Assembly: GCA_017652285.1 (NCBI GenBank)
Contig: JAGCBF010000341.1
Location: 1 to 64,000, forward strand
Source: Atopobiaceae bacterium
GTDB taxonomy: Bacteria > Actinomycetota > Coriobacteriia > Coriobacteriales > Atopobiaceae
DNA: 64,000 nucleotides
Direction of reading: 5' to 3'
Shown: positions 43,001-51,241 of the stretch, one piece after another
How positions within the stretch are numbered: position 1 is the first letter of the stretch
Layout: each line of letters starts with the position of its first letter
Program-made: the position numbers and the translations under genes
The notes under the pieces: generated by a model
Databases searched by the model: none
Told to the model about the DNA's origin: nothing
Seen by the model: only the letters and a program-made list of their open reading frames with translations

Positions 43001-43265
43001 GCGTCACGATTCCTTCGGTGCGCATGTCGTAGGCGGTAGGAAAGTCTGCCTGGGCCGTAACGACGACGTCGTCATGGTCGCCGTCGTCAATCGCCCATTC
43101 CGGCACCTCTTCCGACGCCTCGTCCCCACCGTCTACCGACCAGAGGGGTACCTCTGGGAGTGGTCCCTCTTCGGCACGTGCAGCCGACGGGACTAGAGCA
43201 ATTGCCATAGACAACGCGACGAGCAGCGACAACGCGCCGCGCCATCCCCTTCCACGCATCTTCAT
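40053..43265 (-). CDS. Secreted papain-like cysteine protease with ChW repeats
   Basis: The 1,070-residue protein has a Sec signal peptide (residues 1-31, ending AARA). A C1-type peptidase domain covers about 60-480: catalytic Cys in NPWGSCWAFGGI near 95, His in DHSVCIVGWDDN near 360, and Asn in WIVKNSWGS near 415. After a linker, about six ChW-type repeats fill 760-1050 (for example VWYRVHSQSFGWLGWAKDG), ending each unit with a (R/K)-x-E-A motif. ChW repeats are thought to bind cell-wall or surface polymers and to occur on exported proteins of anaerobes. Cys-rich EYW... segments near 690-740 lie between. AAGGAGG precedes the ATG. Likely role: surface protein processing, adhesion or nutrient acquisition. 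Confidence 0.88.
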   Translation of the reverse strand: MKMRGRGWRGALSLLVALSMAIALVPSAARAEEGPLPEVPLWSVDGGDEASEEVPEWAIDDGDHDDVVVTAQADFPTAYDMRTEGIVTPVKFQNPWGSCWAFGGIAAAETSILSANGTTYQDSGLDLSEKHLTWFGLQPITELEDPTQVGEGLHVFDNTPSGVFNAGGKSIIITTLFSQGVGPMPELAFPYRGKNAITTTQDFEDHADERTRAQIEEWAKAADASYEEYLAAVAAAMDMTEEQYFEAVKEELRQINASFVTYSENDDWSIPATNENGQSNRLFNGGLVLKDGNILPAYWHTQNDVPVQINNESISAIKQELLNGHAVSIAYHADQGEKYSRSDGELGDLFCQYVGEPASRDHSVCIVGWDDNYDASTFTHTTDTMGNPLVDNEGKPLTEEQAIALTTPPGNGAWIVKNSWGSTADAGPDDLGNVVNRLEYGAKNAEGEYTGYFYLSYYDMSIDRVETMDFSYNLGAQGFFATLQYDYMPSTAQFLGTQGTPYVQSTANVFSTDESIEVKSVSTRTAEANMRVTYAVYLLNDDAKIPTDGEMIMRTSRNYEFAGFHRLDLDRPFKVAAGKRFSIVSTTSKLNETGQRLYSFSVNMGFGREVVEQYNATAEAMNQQKMTYYSVAVVNPGESYAYDTSGWSDWTDALAEVRTMVPAYNGYAIDNFSIKAYADPVSFNPIHFEAQRPTCTEGGTIEYWYDPDTDTYFEDEACTKIISQEDTLVAALGHNWNKGKVTKKPAAGKPGTRTFTCKRCSLTRDEEIPAVAVSLTYGGHAQSVGTLPKAKDGKTCGTTGRGKRLETLWAKASEGTIEYRAHVQGKGWEKTWAKDGKTSGTKGQSKRIEAIQMRLKNLAGFHVWYRVHSQSFGWLGWAKDGDPAGTAGLSKRVEAYQAVILADGQVPTGYDEGVPAYVGATVAKAHVQGVGWTGKVSAGLVGTTGKSRRLEAISIKLPAQLWKGSISYEVHAQGKGWMTRKANGKVAGTTGQSRRLEAVRMRLSGKVADHLSVWYRVHSQSFGWLGWAHDGGDAGTVGLSKQAEAVEVQLLPKGAVPLGYNANVAAIRTR

Positions 43266-43439
43266 GTTCCCTCCTTACATCTGGTGTTCAGGCCATGCTA
43301 AAACTATATCATCAGTACGTCGATTGTTCGGACTCACGGCAAACACGCGCCTCGTTGTGCCTGAGGCACGGCGTTAAGGCCGCATGCGGCATCTATCTGC
43401 GAGCGCAAGGGCCACATCCGACCCGATGCCCGCAAAAAA

Positions 43440-43480
43440 CGGGGTGGCCCCACCGCCGCATGAGCGATGGGGCCACCCCG
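43440..43480 (-). terminator. Intrinsic terminator of the fucO-type gene
   Basis: A perfect 13-bp stem (CGGGGTGGCCCCA / TGGGGCCACCCCG) lies 24 bp beyond the stop at 43504. On the minus strand it is followed by GTTTTTTG. Confidence 0.85.
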
Positions 43481-43503
43481 GCACAATGCCCAAATGGGCG
43501 TCT

Positions 43504-44664
43504 TTATGCCATGATCTTGCGGAAGAGCTCCTTGACGGTCGCGTGGTCGGCCTCACGCGGGTTTCCGGGATAGCAGGCGTCGGCCAGGGCGTCGCTCGCA
43601 AGCTGGTCGAGGTCGGCCTCGACCAGGCCGTCGCAGGTCTTGGGGATGTTGACGTCGGCAGAAAGCTGACGCACGGCGGCGATGGCGGCGTCGGCGGCCT
43701 CGTCCGTGCTCATGCCGGTGGTGTCAACGCCCATGGCCACGGCCACGTCGGCCAGGCGCTCGGCCACGACGGGCTTGTTGTACTCCATGGCAATGGGAAG
43801 CAGCATGGCGCAGGCGACGCCGTGCGGGGTGTCGTAGTGGGCGGACAGCGTGTGCGCCATGGCGTGGTCGATGCCCAGGCCCACGTTGGAGAAGCCCATG
43901 CCGGCGATGTACTGGCCCAGCGCCATGCCCTCGCGACCGCTGCCGGGAACGCCGCTCTTGGCCTCGGCGTAGGAGTCGCGCAGGTTGCGGCTGATGGTGC
44001 GGATGGCCTCAAGATGGAACATGTCGCTGAGCTGCCAGGCACCACGTGTGGTGTAGCCCTCGATGGCGTGGGTCAGCGCGTCCATGCCGGTCGCGGCGGT
44101 AAGGCCCGCAGGCATGGAGGCCATCATGTCGGGATCGACGACCGCGACGTCGGGGATGTCGTTGACGTCGACGCACACGAACTTGCGCTCCTTCTCTGGG
44201 TCGGTCACGACGTAGTTGATGGTGACCTCGGCCGCGGTACCGGCGGTGGTGGCGACGGCAATGGTAAAGGTGGCGTGGTTCTTGGTGTCCGCCACGCCCT
44301 CAAGGCTCACGACGTCAGCGAACTCGGGATTCTCGGCAATGATGCCAATGCCCTTGGCGGTGTCCATGGCCGAGCCGCCGCCAACGGCCACGATGCAGTC
44401 TGCGCCGGAGGCCTTGAAGGCCGCCACGCCGTCCTGCACGTTCTTGATGGTGGGATTGGCCTTGATGTCCGAGAAGAGCTCCCACGCGATGCCGGCCTCG
44501 TCCAGGAGGTCGGTCACCTTGCTGGTGACGCCAAACTTCACCAGGTCGGGGTCGGACGCGACGAACACCTTTTTGTAGCCACGGCGGCTGATCTCGCCAG
44601 GAACCTCGGCGATGGCGCCCTTGCCATGGTACGAGATGTTGTTGAGCACAAAACGATTAGCCAT
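43504..44664 (-). CDS. fucO: Iron-dependent alcohol dehydrogenase, lactaldehyde reductase type
   Basis: The 386-residue enzyme closely resembles FucO, which interconverts L-lactaldehyde and 1,2-propanediol with NADH. Whole segments match: the MANR(F/M)xLN start, AVGGGSAMDTAKGIGII for nucleotide binding near 96-112, TTAGTAAEVTINYVVTD, HDIP/NDIP, ATGMDALTHAIEGY with two metal ligands near 195-200, GMGFSNVGLGIDHAMAH and DTPHGVAC with the other two near 262-277. The substrate could be another short diol or aldehyde. It is a single-gene unit with its own terminator. No fuc or pdu genes are nearby. Confidence 0.88.
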   Translation of the reverse strand: MANRFVLNNISYHGKGAIAEVPGEISRRGYKKVFVASDPDLVKFGVTSKVTDLLDEAGIAWELFSDIKANPTIKNVQDGVAAFKASGADCIVAVGGGSAMDTAKGIGIIAENPEFADVVSLEGVADTKNHATFTIAVATTAGTAAEVTINYVVTDPEKERKFVCVDVNDIPDVAVVDPDMMASMPAGLTAATGMDALTHAIEGYTTRGAWQLSDMFHLEAIRTISRNLRDSYAEAKSGVPGSGREGMALGQYIAGMGFSNVGLGIDHAMAHTLSAHYDTPHGVACAMLLPIAMEYNKPVVAERLADVAVAMGVDTTGMSTDEAADAAIAAVRQLSADVNIPKTCDGLVEADLDQLASDALADACYPGNPREADHATVKELFRKIMA

Positions 44665-44762
44665 GAGTGTCCTCCTTCAAATATGGCATAGTTGCCTCTG
44701 ACCCCTCATTATACGGCAGGGCGGTTCCGCAGAGCCAAGAGGACATGCCCTTTACAAAGATG

Positions 44763-44803
44763 ACGTTGCTCCGCCGTCACACGATCGCGACGGCGGAGCA
44801 ACG
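44763..44803 (-). terminator. Intrinsic terminator of the small membrane gene
   Basis: ACGTTGCTCCGCCGTC / GACGGCGGAGCAACG form a 15-bp stem, 35 bp past the stop at 44838. T-rich sequence on the minus strand is weak. Confidence 0.65.
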
Positions 44804-44837
44804 CCCAAACGTAAGGTCACGGATTCCGGCGACCGGG

Positions 44838-45329
44838 CTACTTCTTGCGCGAAGAGTCGCCCTCCCACTCCAAGTCGAAGAAGGCTGCCCAAGGGTCGCC
44901 ACGGCTCACCTCGACGCCATAGCGCGCGTCCGAATGCGCCTGCTCGATACGCATGATGAGCATGCCGAGCACCAGGAAGAGCCCCGACATCACCGAAGGC
45001 GCAAGCCAGACCACGTAGTACAGGATGTCGCTGGTCTCGAGCAAAAGGTCAAAGATGCCCACGATAAACACCGCGTACATGACCACGATGTGGAAAAATC
45101 CCCATCGCCACGCCGTACGGCTGGATGCTCGCGTGCGATGCTGAAGCACCTCTCCCATGATGAAGCCGTAAGGAATGCAACCAATGGCAAACGGCATGAG
45201 GAACAAGAACACCCAGTGGCCGCGACCGATGCCACCGTAGCGCGAAAGCAATGGCCCCGTTGCCGAAAGGGCAAACAGGATCACATACGTGAACCACAGA
45301 GGAGCAACTCGCCTAAAGGATCTACCCAT
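44838..45329 (-). CDS. Four-helix membrane protein of unknown function
   Basis: The 163-residue protein has four hydrophobic helices (about 12-30, 40-60, 78-98 and 108-130) and an acidic soluble tail ending in KK. I do not recognise a family. An ATG at 45329 with GAGGGAG just before it is preferred to in-frame starts at 45347 and 45401. It is monocistronic and flanked by terminators on both sides. Confidence 0.6.
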   Translation of the reverse strand: MGRSFRRVAPLWFTYVILFALSATGPLLSRYGGIGRGHWVFLFLMPFAIGCIPYGFIMGEVLQHRTRASSRTAWRWGFFHIVVMYAVFIVGIFDLLLETSDILYYVVWLAPSVMSGLFLVLGMLIMRIEQAHSDARYGVEVSRGDPWAAFFDLEWEGDSSRKK

Positions 45330-45445
45330 GACTCCCTCGCTTCGCATAGTCATAAACACTGTACAGGATATGACAAGTCTGCCCGCTCGCGCAAGCGTCA
45401 TTGCGTGACGATCTGATACCCCCGAGCCCCGCGCGCAAGGCCGAC

Positions 45446-45495
45446 AAGTCGCCGGAGGGCATCACCTGCGCCAGGCGACGCCCTCCGGCGACCTT
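45446..45495 (-). terminator. Hairpin after the transglutaminase gene
   Basis: AAGTCGCCGGAGGGC and GCCCTCCGGCGACCTT form a 15-bp stem with one mismatch and a 19-nt loop, starting 7 bp after the stop at 45502. There is no obvious T tract. Confidence 0.6.
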
Positions 45496-45501
45496 GGGCG
45501 G

Positions 45502-47760
45502 CTAGACCAGCTCCTGACCTTGCGGGGTGTAGTAGATGACGGGAGCCGTGCTGTACAGGTTCCAGAAGAAGTCTCTTATGGGCAGGTTTTGCTGGAGCTC
45601 GGGATCCACCACGTAGGTCGTCCCGCCGTAATGGACCTCGACCCACCCATGCGGAGAAAGACCTGCGGAAGTCGTGTTGAGCTGGCCGCAGTACACGTTG
45701 GCGTCGAAGCCCATGCCAATGGCAAGCCAGCACGCAATGGACGCATAGCGGTAGCAGTTGCCGCCCTTGTTGTTCCAAAACTCCTTGGCGTACTCCTTCG
45801 ACCACACGCGCCAGTCTCCCGCAGGCCACACGTTCTGCCGTATGTACCTAAACGTGGGACCCGCAAGGTAGTCGTGCGCCCGTCTGAGCGACGACACGCC
45901 GCTGGTTCCCGTGCGCAGGTATATCGTGTTAAGAATCGCATCCAATGCCGAGTCCCCGCTTACGACGAAGGCCCGCGAAAGCGTCGTCGATCCAGGAGCC
46001 GCCGAGCCCTTGGGGAGTATCTTGACCTGGAACGCCTCCAACCGCAGGCCAAGGCCGTCCGAACCGGCGGTCGCGCCGTTCTTCGTCCAGCCAAGCCAAC
46101 CCAAGCCGGACACGTGCGCACGATACCACACGTCCATGTAGGAGGACGCCGTTCCCACGAGCTTGAATTTCAATGCCTCGGCCTTGTCGTTTGCGGCGCG
46201 CGCCGTCGCACCGGCTTTGGCCCAACCGGACCATCCCCCGTCCGCCGACTTTATGCGGCAGGCGAGCCCGCCATCCGCGCGCACCGCCTGCACGCGCAGC
46301 GACCTTCCCGTGGACCCCGAGGTGGCACCGCCCGAGCGCCATCCCTGCCAGGACCCGCCAACCTGGGACCTGTAGCGCGCGCCACCTACGGACAGAAACG
46401 CCGTGGACACGTCGGACTTGACCTTGGAGGCAGGCTGCTCCGAGCCTTTGGCGACGAGCGCGACCTGAACCGCCTCCACGCCCAGCGACATGCCCTCGGT
46501 GCCTGCGGATTCCCCGTTCTTCGTCCAGCCCATCCAGCCGACTCGCTGCACGTGCAGCCTATACCATACGTCATAGCGCTTCGCCAGTCCGCCCGTCAGC
46601 TTTACGCGCAGCGCCTCCACGCGCAGACCGCGACCCACCGTGCCTGCGACCTTGCCGTTCTTGACGCTCTTTTGCCAACCGATCCCCTGCACGTGCGCCT
46701 GGTACACGATGCTGCCCGTCAGGTCGCCGTTCGTCGGACGATCCAGCGTAAGGGATTCCAGCCGCAACCCACGTCCGGTGGTCCCCAGGGTAACGCTGTA
46801 GCCATGCTTGGCGGCCCGCCAGCCCACGGACTGCACGTGTGCCCGGCCCGTCAGGCCGGCATCCGCATACGCCTTCCCCATCGCTGGGTGCGTCGCGTCC
46901 TTGGTGAGCACGCGCACCTGCAAGGCGGTCAACGCCCGTCCGAGGCCCTCCGTGCCCGCAAGCAGCCCGTTCTTGGTCCATCCCATCCAGCCCTTGCCAC
47001 TCGTCTTCACGCGATACCATAGGTCATGGGTCTGGGCGACCTCTCCCGTCAGCTCCATGCGCACGGCCTGGATGTCTTGCGCGGCGCTCCCCGCGCCCGA
47101 AGGCCCGCTCTTCCAGTCGAGCCAGCCCTTGTTGCCCACGTGCACGCGGTAGCGAATGCCGCCGGCCGTCTTTGACGAAGCGAGCCTAAGGGCCACGCCA
47201 GAAAGCGCCGCAGAGCCGTCGCCGAGCGTCAAGGTCGCCCCCTTCTGGCCCCATGCCTGCCACGTCCCGCCGACGAGTCGCACGCGGGAGCGCAGCTCGG
47301 CCGGATTGTCCTGTGCCTGCGCCACCGGGTGGACGGCCCCGTCTTCCGGGACGCCCGCCGCATCAGTCGACAGGACCTCGATCGTGTCTGCGGCGGCTTC
47401 TTCCGACTCGTCCAACGTCAAGGCGTCGCTCGCTCCATCGTCTGCCACCATGCCGTCCCCTGCGTCCGAGGTGACCTCCAGCACCTGTCCGTCGGTCGTC
47501 TCTTCCTCGCCCACCAGGTCTTCGACGGGCGCCAGCTCGATGGGGCCAACCTGCTCCTCGTCCTCAACGGGCGTCGCGTCAACGTCTTGCGCCTGGGGAC
47601 TCGAGTCGTCCGCAGCCCGCCCCTCCACGTCCGCGACGTCTTCGGTCGGCAGGTCCGGGTATTCTTGCGCCTGTGCCCACGCGGGTTCGGCAAGGGGGGC
47701 ACACGCGAGCAAGAGGGATAACGCGAACGCCAGCACCCGACGTGTTTGTGTCTTTAACAT
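45502..47760 (-). CDS. Secreted ChW-repeat protein with transglutaminase-like domain
   Basis: The 752-residue protein has a signal peptide (about 1-27, cut after AWA), an acidic low-complexity stretch (28-140), about nine ChW-type repeats (150-600, each with a YRxHVxxxGWxxW core) and a C-terminal transglutaminase-like fold. The catalytic Cys lies in NKGGNCYRYASIACWL near 675 and the His in PHGWVEVHYGGTTYVVDPE near 715-733. Such domains act as peptidases or cross-linkers at the cell surface. GGAGG precedes the ATG at 47760. The gene lies 16 bp after a lipoprotein gene, so the two probably work together. It shares repeat type with the papain-like protein at 40053-43265. Confidence 0.85.
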   Translation of the reverse strand: MLKTQTRRVLAFALSLLLACAPLAEPAWAQAQEYPDLPTEDVADVEGRAADDSSPQAQDVDATPVEDEEQVGPIELAPVEDLVGEEETTDGQVLEVTSDAGDGMVADDGASDALTLDESEEAAADTIEVLSTDAAGVPEDGAVHPVAQAQDNPAELRSRVRLVGGTWQAWGQKGATLTLGDGSAALSGVALRLASSKTAGGIRYRVHVGNKGWLDWKSGPSGAGSAAQDIQAVRMELTGEVAQTHDLWYRVKTSGKGWMGWTKNGLLAGTEGLGRALTALQVRVLTKDATHPAMGKAYADAGLTGRAHVQSVGWRAAKHGYSVTLGTTGRGLRLESLTLDRPTNGDLTGSIVYQAHVQGIGWQKSVKNGKVAGTVGRGLRVEALRVKLTGGLAKRYDVWYRLHVQRVGWMGWTKNGESAGTEGMSLGVEAVQVALVAKGSEQPASKVKSDVSTAFLSVGGARYRSQVGGSWQGWRSGGATSGSTGRSLRVQAVRADGGLACRIKSADGGWSGWAKAGATARAANDKAEALKFKLVGTASSYMDVWYRAHVSGLGWLGWTKNGATAGSDGLGLRLEAFQVKILPKGSAAPGSTTLSRAFVVSGDSALDAILNTIYLRTGTSGVSSLRRAHDYLAGPTFRYIRQNVWPAGDWRVWSKEYAKEFWNNKGGNCYRYASIACWLAIGMGFDANVYCGQLNTTSAGLSPHGWVEVHYGGTTYVVDPELQQNLPIRDFFWNLYSTAPVIYYTPQGQELV

Positions 47761-47776
47761 ACCTACCTCCAAAAAG

Positions 47777-48541
47777 CTATCGCAGAACAAGATCGTTTGG
47801 GTCGATGTCGCCAGTTGGGGCCGCGTCGACCGCCTCGCGCCCCTCTTGAGTGGTGCCCGCCTCGTACGACGTGGTCAGATAGTCGACAAACGCCTCGTCG
47901 CCCTCCGTACGCAGCGTCACGGAATCGTACGTGGGCGCGAGCGCCGCCAAAAACTCAAGCTCGCGCTCGTCGCCTTGGTCAGAGACGACCGATACCAGCA
48001 GGTCATACGTGACCGCATCGTCCTGGCCGGCGCGAGGAACGTACAGGCGCACGACCTCGTTGACGGCGATCTCGCGTCCGTCGTGCAGCAAGGACGCCCC
48101 GTAGTCGGCGTCGCCCACCGCGCGAAGCCTGAGCGAGGTGACCCTCGCCCCCAACCCGTTGGAAAGCGACGTGACGTAGCCGGCATATTCCTTGTCGCCC
48201 ACTGCCAGAAGGACGTCGTCGTCCTGGCCAGAGGAACCACCTGCCTCAGGCTGCCCGTCAACCAGCTTCGCAACGACGTCGGCCTCGTGTGCGTCGCCTT
48301 CGTCAGGCTCGCCAACCTGTCCGACGTCCTTGTCTGCCGCCACCTCGGCACCGCCCTTGTCGCTCGTCGCAGGCGCCGTGGTCTCGTCCGTCGTCTGCCG
48401 TTGCGCCTCGACCCGTTCCTGCGCATCGACGGCAACGGGCTCCGAAGCCGTCTTGCCGCCACAGCCAACAAGACACAGGCAGAGCAGCAGCGACGCCGAC
48501 AATACACGCGCCGGCACGTTCGCCCTTCGCAGAACCCCCAT
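47777..48541 (-). CDS. Predicted lipoprotein
   Basis: The 254-residue protein begins with a type II signal peptide and lipobox (SASLLLCLCLVGCGG; the Cys near residue 26 would be lipidated). A ~90-residue Glu/Ala/Asp-rich linker is followed by a β-rich domain of about 130 residues (VTSLSNGLGARVTSLRLRAVGDADY...EVVRLYVPRAGQDDAVTYDLLV). I do not recognise this domain. AGGAGG precedes the ATG at 48541, so the upstream in-frame extension to 48721 is not used. It is co-transcribed with the transglutaminase-like surface protein and may anchor or assist it. Confidence 0.7.
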   Translation of the reverse strand: MGVLRRANVPARVLSASLLLCLCLVGCGGKTASEPVAVDAQERVEAQRQTTDETTAPATSDKGGAEVAADKDVGQVGEPDEGDAHEADVVAKLVDGQPEAGGSSGQDDDVLLAVGDKEYAGYVTSLSNGLGARVTSLRLRAVGDADYGASLLHDGREIAVNEVVRLYVPRAGQDDAVTYDLLVSVVSDQGDERELEFLAALAPTYDSVTLRTEGDEAFVDYLTTSYEAGTTQEGREAVDAAPTGDIDPNDLVLR

Positions 48542-48775
48542 GTACCCTCCTCGAACGTAGCCATGAGCATGCGCGGTCCGGCGCAGCGTCTTTTGCGCCG
48601 CCCTCAGAACCAAAGACAGTATAGCCGCATGCCTCGACCTGCCCGTCTTATGTTTTAGCATAACGGCTCGTCGCCAATTGTTTCTATAGCTCAGCCTTGT
48701 TGTTAAGAATGAGTAACCCAAACGAGGTCCGCGCTATGCTCTTTGAGGTCGATGATACCAACGAGGAGGAGACAG

Positions 48776-49753
48776 ATGAAAATCGCGATAGCAGGATATG
48801 GCAACTTGGGACGCGGCGTGGAGGCCGCCGTGACCAACGCGCAGGACATGGAGCTGGTCGGCATCTTTACCCGACGCGACCCCCAAACCGTCACGGTCGC
48901 CACGGACACGCCCGTATATGCCTGGGGCGACCTTGAGGCGCATGCCGACGACATCGACGTGGTCGTGCTATGCGGCGGAAGCGCGACCGACCTGCCCCAG
49001 CAGACGCCCGAGCTCGCCAAGCGCTTTTGCGTGGTGGACAGCTTTGACACCCACGCCAACATTCCCGCCCACTTTGCCAACGTGGACGCCGCCGCGCGCG
49101 AAGCGGGCACCATCGGCGTGATTTCGTGCGGCTGGGACCCCGGTCTGTTCTCCTTGGCGCGTCTGTACGCCAGCGCGGCGCTGCCCGATGGCGCCGACTA
49201 CACGTTTTGGGGCCGCGGCGTAAGCCAGGGCCACTCGGACGCCATCCGGCGCATCCCCGGCGTGGCCGACGCCCGCCAGTACACCGTGCCCGTGCCAAGT
49301 GCCGTCGAGGCCGCGCGTTCCGGCAAGAATCCCCAGCTCACCACGCGTCAAAAGCACACGCGCGAGTGCTTCGTGGTCGCCGAGGAGGGCGCCGACCTCG
49401 CCGCCATCGAGAAGGCCATCGTGACGATGCCCAACTACTTTGCGGACTACGACACCACGGTCACCTTCATCACCCAGGAAGAGCTCGACGCCAACCATGC
49501 CGGCCTGCCCCACGGCGGCACCGTCATTCGCAGCGGCCGTACCGGACTCAACGCCGAGTTCGGCGACACCGTGGAGTTTACGCTCGCGCTCGACTCCAAC
49601 CCCTACTTTACGGGCAGCGTGCTCGCGAGCGTCGCGCGTGCCGCGTATCGTCTGCACCAAGACGGTCAGGTGGGCGCGCGCACCATGTTTGACATCCCGC
49701 CCGCACTGCTTTCTCCTCTGAGCGCCGAGGAGCTTCGCGCTCACCTTATGTAG
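48776..49753 (+). CDS. ddh: meso-Diaminopimelate dehydrogenase
   Basis: Ddh reductively aminates tetrahydrodipicolinate to meso-diaminopimelate with NADPH and ammonia, skipping the acylated intermediates of other DAP routes. The 325-residue protein has the NADPH-binding start IAIAGYGNLGRGVE, LVGIFTRRDP, and the substrate-binding region VVDSFDTHANIP, ISCGWDPGLFSL and YTFWGRGVSQGHSDAIRRIPGV. These match the Corynebacterium-type enzyme. AGGAGG precedes the ATG at 48776. It is followed by a terminator and lysA, so DAP supply and DAP decarboxylation are encoded side by side. Confidence 0.93.
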   Translation: MKIAIAGYGNLGRGVEAAVTNAQDMELVGIFTRRDPQTVTVATDTPVYAWGDLEAHADDIDVVVLCGGSATDLPQQTPELAKRFCVVDSFDTHANIPAHFANVDAAAREAGTIGVISCGWDPGLFSLARLYASAALPDGADYTFWGRGVSQGHSDAIRRIPGVADARQYTVPVPSAVEAARSGKNPQLTTRQKHTRECFVVAEEGADLAAIEKAIVTMPNYFADYDTTVTFITQEELDANHAGLPHGGTVIRSGRTGLNAEFGDTVEFTLALDSNPYFTGSVLASVARAAYRLHQDGQVGARTMFDIPPALLSPLSAEELRAHLM

Positions 49754-49785
49754 TTTGGGGTAGCACACCCTATTCGTTGTTAAAT

Positions 49786-49818
49786 GGTGTGCAAAGGGAA
49801 CCCATCCCTTTGCACACC
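49786..49818 (+). terminator. Intrinsic terminator between ddh and lysA
   Basis: A perfect 14-bp stem (GGTGTGCAAAGGGA / TCCCTTTGCACACC) with a 5-nt loop is followed by TTTGTATTT. It lies 33 bp after the ddh stop and 20 bp before the lysA start, so lysA expression must come from read-through or from a control at this site. Confidence 0.8.
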
Positions 49819-49837
49819 TTTGTATTTGGGAGGAGCC

Positions 49838-51133
49838 ATGCTCTACAGCAACTTGTCAGTCAACGACGCCGGTCACCTGTGCGTTGCGGGCATCGACGCC
49901 TGCGAACTGGCCGCCACCTACGGCACCCCGCTCTATGTGCTCGACGAGGACCGCGTGCGCCAGAACTGCCGCACCTACGTGCAGGCCATGAAGACGTACC
50001 TGCCCGAGGGCTCGTATCCGCTGTTCGCCAGCAAGACGCTCTGCTTCAAGGGCATCTATCCCATCGTCGAGAGCGAGGGAACGGGTGCGGACGTGGTTTC
50101 TGCCGGAGAAGTCGCCACCGCGCTGGCCGCAGGCTTTCCTGCGGACAAGCTCTTCTTCCATGGGAGCAACAAGACGGACGACGAAATCGCCTATGGCGTA
50201 AGGAGCGGCGTCGGTTGCTTTGTGGTGGACAACGTCGACGAGCTGGCGACGCTCGCCCGCGAGGCACGGTCGCAGGGCATCGTGCAAAAGGTACTGCTGC
50301 GCGTTACGGTCGGCCTTGACCCCCACACGCTGGCCGCCATCAACACCGGCAAGGTCGACTCGCAGTTTGGCGTGCCCATCGAGACCGGCCAGGCGCTGCG
50401 GTTCGTGCGACAGGCGCTGGCGACCGAGGGCGTGGACGTCCTTGGCTTCCACAGTCACATCGGCAGCCAGATCTTTGAGGCGACGTCCTTCTGCGACCAG
50501 GTGGACCGCCTGCTGGCCTTTGCCTGCGACGTGCGCGACGAGCTTGGATACGTAGCCGGCACGTTTAACCTGGGCGGCGGCTTTGCCGTCCCCTACGTGG
50601 AGGCTGACCCGCGCATCGACATCGCGGCAAACATCCAGGCCATAGCCACGCACCTGCAAAGCGGCTGCGAACGCAACGACTATCCCCTGCCGCGCGTGCT
50701 CATGGAGCCCGGCCGCTCGCTCGTGGCCGACGCCGGCCTCACCCTGTACTCCGCCGGGCGCATCAAGACCATCGAGGGCTATCGCAGCTACGTAATGGTG
50801 GACGGCGGCATGACCGACAACCCCCGTTATGCGCTGTACAAGAGCGCCTATACCGTGCTCAACGCCAGCCGCGCCAACGCACCCGCGGACTTCGCGTGCA
50901 CCATCGCCGGACGTTGCTGCGAAAGCGGCGACCGCATTGCGGAGGACGTCTTCATCGCGCGTCCCGAGCACGACGACGTGATTGCCGTGCTCACCACCGG
51001 CGCCTACAACTTTGCGATGTCGAGCAACTACAACCGCGTGCTGCGCCCCGCACTCGTCGTCATCGCCAACGGACAAGCCCGCGTGGCCGTGCGTCGCCAG
51101 ACCATCGACGACCATCTCGCGTTGGAGGCATAG
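49838..51133 (+). CDS. lysA: Diaminopimelate decarboxylase
   Basis: LysA decarboxylates meso-DAP to L-lysine using pyridoxal phosphate. The 431-residue protein has the PLP-lysine motif FASKTLCFK near 64-72, HSHIGSQI near 205-212, GGGFAVPY near 245, EPGRSLVADAG near 288-298, and CESGDRI near 360. Length and motif order match the family. TTGGGAGGAG precedes the ATG at 49838, ruling out the longer frame from 49784. It converges on dapB. Confidence 0.95.
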   Translation: MLYSNLSVNDAGHLCVAGIDACELAATYGTPLYVLDEDRVRQNCRTYVQAMKTYLPEGSYPLFASKTLCFKGIYPIVESEGTGADVVSAGEVATALAAGFPADKLFFHGSNKTDDEIAYGVRSGVGCFVVDNVDELATLAREARSQGIVQKVLLRVTVGLDPHTLAAINTGKVDSQFGVPIETGQALRFVRQALATEGVDVLGFHSHIGSQIFEATSFCDQVDRLLAFACDVRDELGYVAGTFNLGGGFAVPYVEADPRIDIAANIQAIATHLQSGCERNDYPLPRVLMEPGRSLVADAGLTLYSAGRIKTIEGYRSYVMVDGGMTDNPRYALYKSAYTVLNASRANAPADFACTIAGRCCESGDRIAEDVFIARPEHDDVIAVLTTGAYNFAMSSNYNRVLRPALVVIANGQARVAVRRQTIDDHLALEA

Positions 51134-51168
51134 CATCGCCGCGCCGCAATTGTCCCATAAACCAAAAA

Positions 51169-51213
51169 CTCCGCCCTTGCGTACTCGAAGAACTCGGGTA
51201 CGCAAGGGCGGAG
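51169..51213. terminator. Bidirectional terminator between lysA and dapB
   Basis: A perfect 16-bp stem (CTCCGCCCTTGCGTAC / GTACGCAAGGGCGGAG) is followed by TTTTTGGTTTAT on the minus strand, so it serves dapB strongly. It also closes lysA. Confidence 0.85.
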
Positions 51214-51241
51214 GTCGTTAGTCCCTCGTACGATGTGACCG

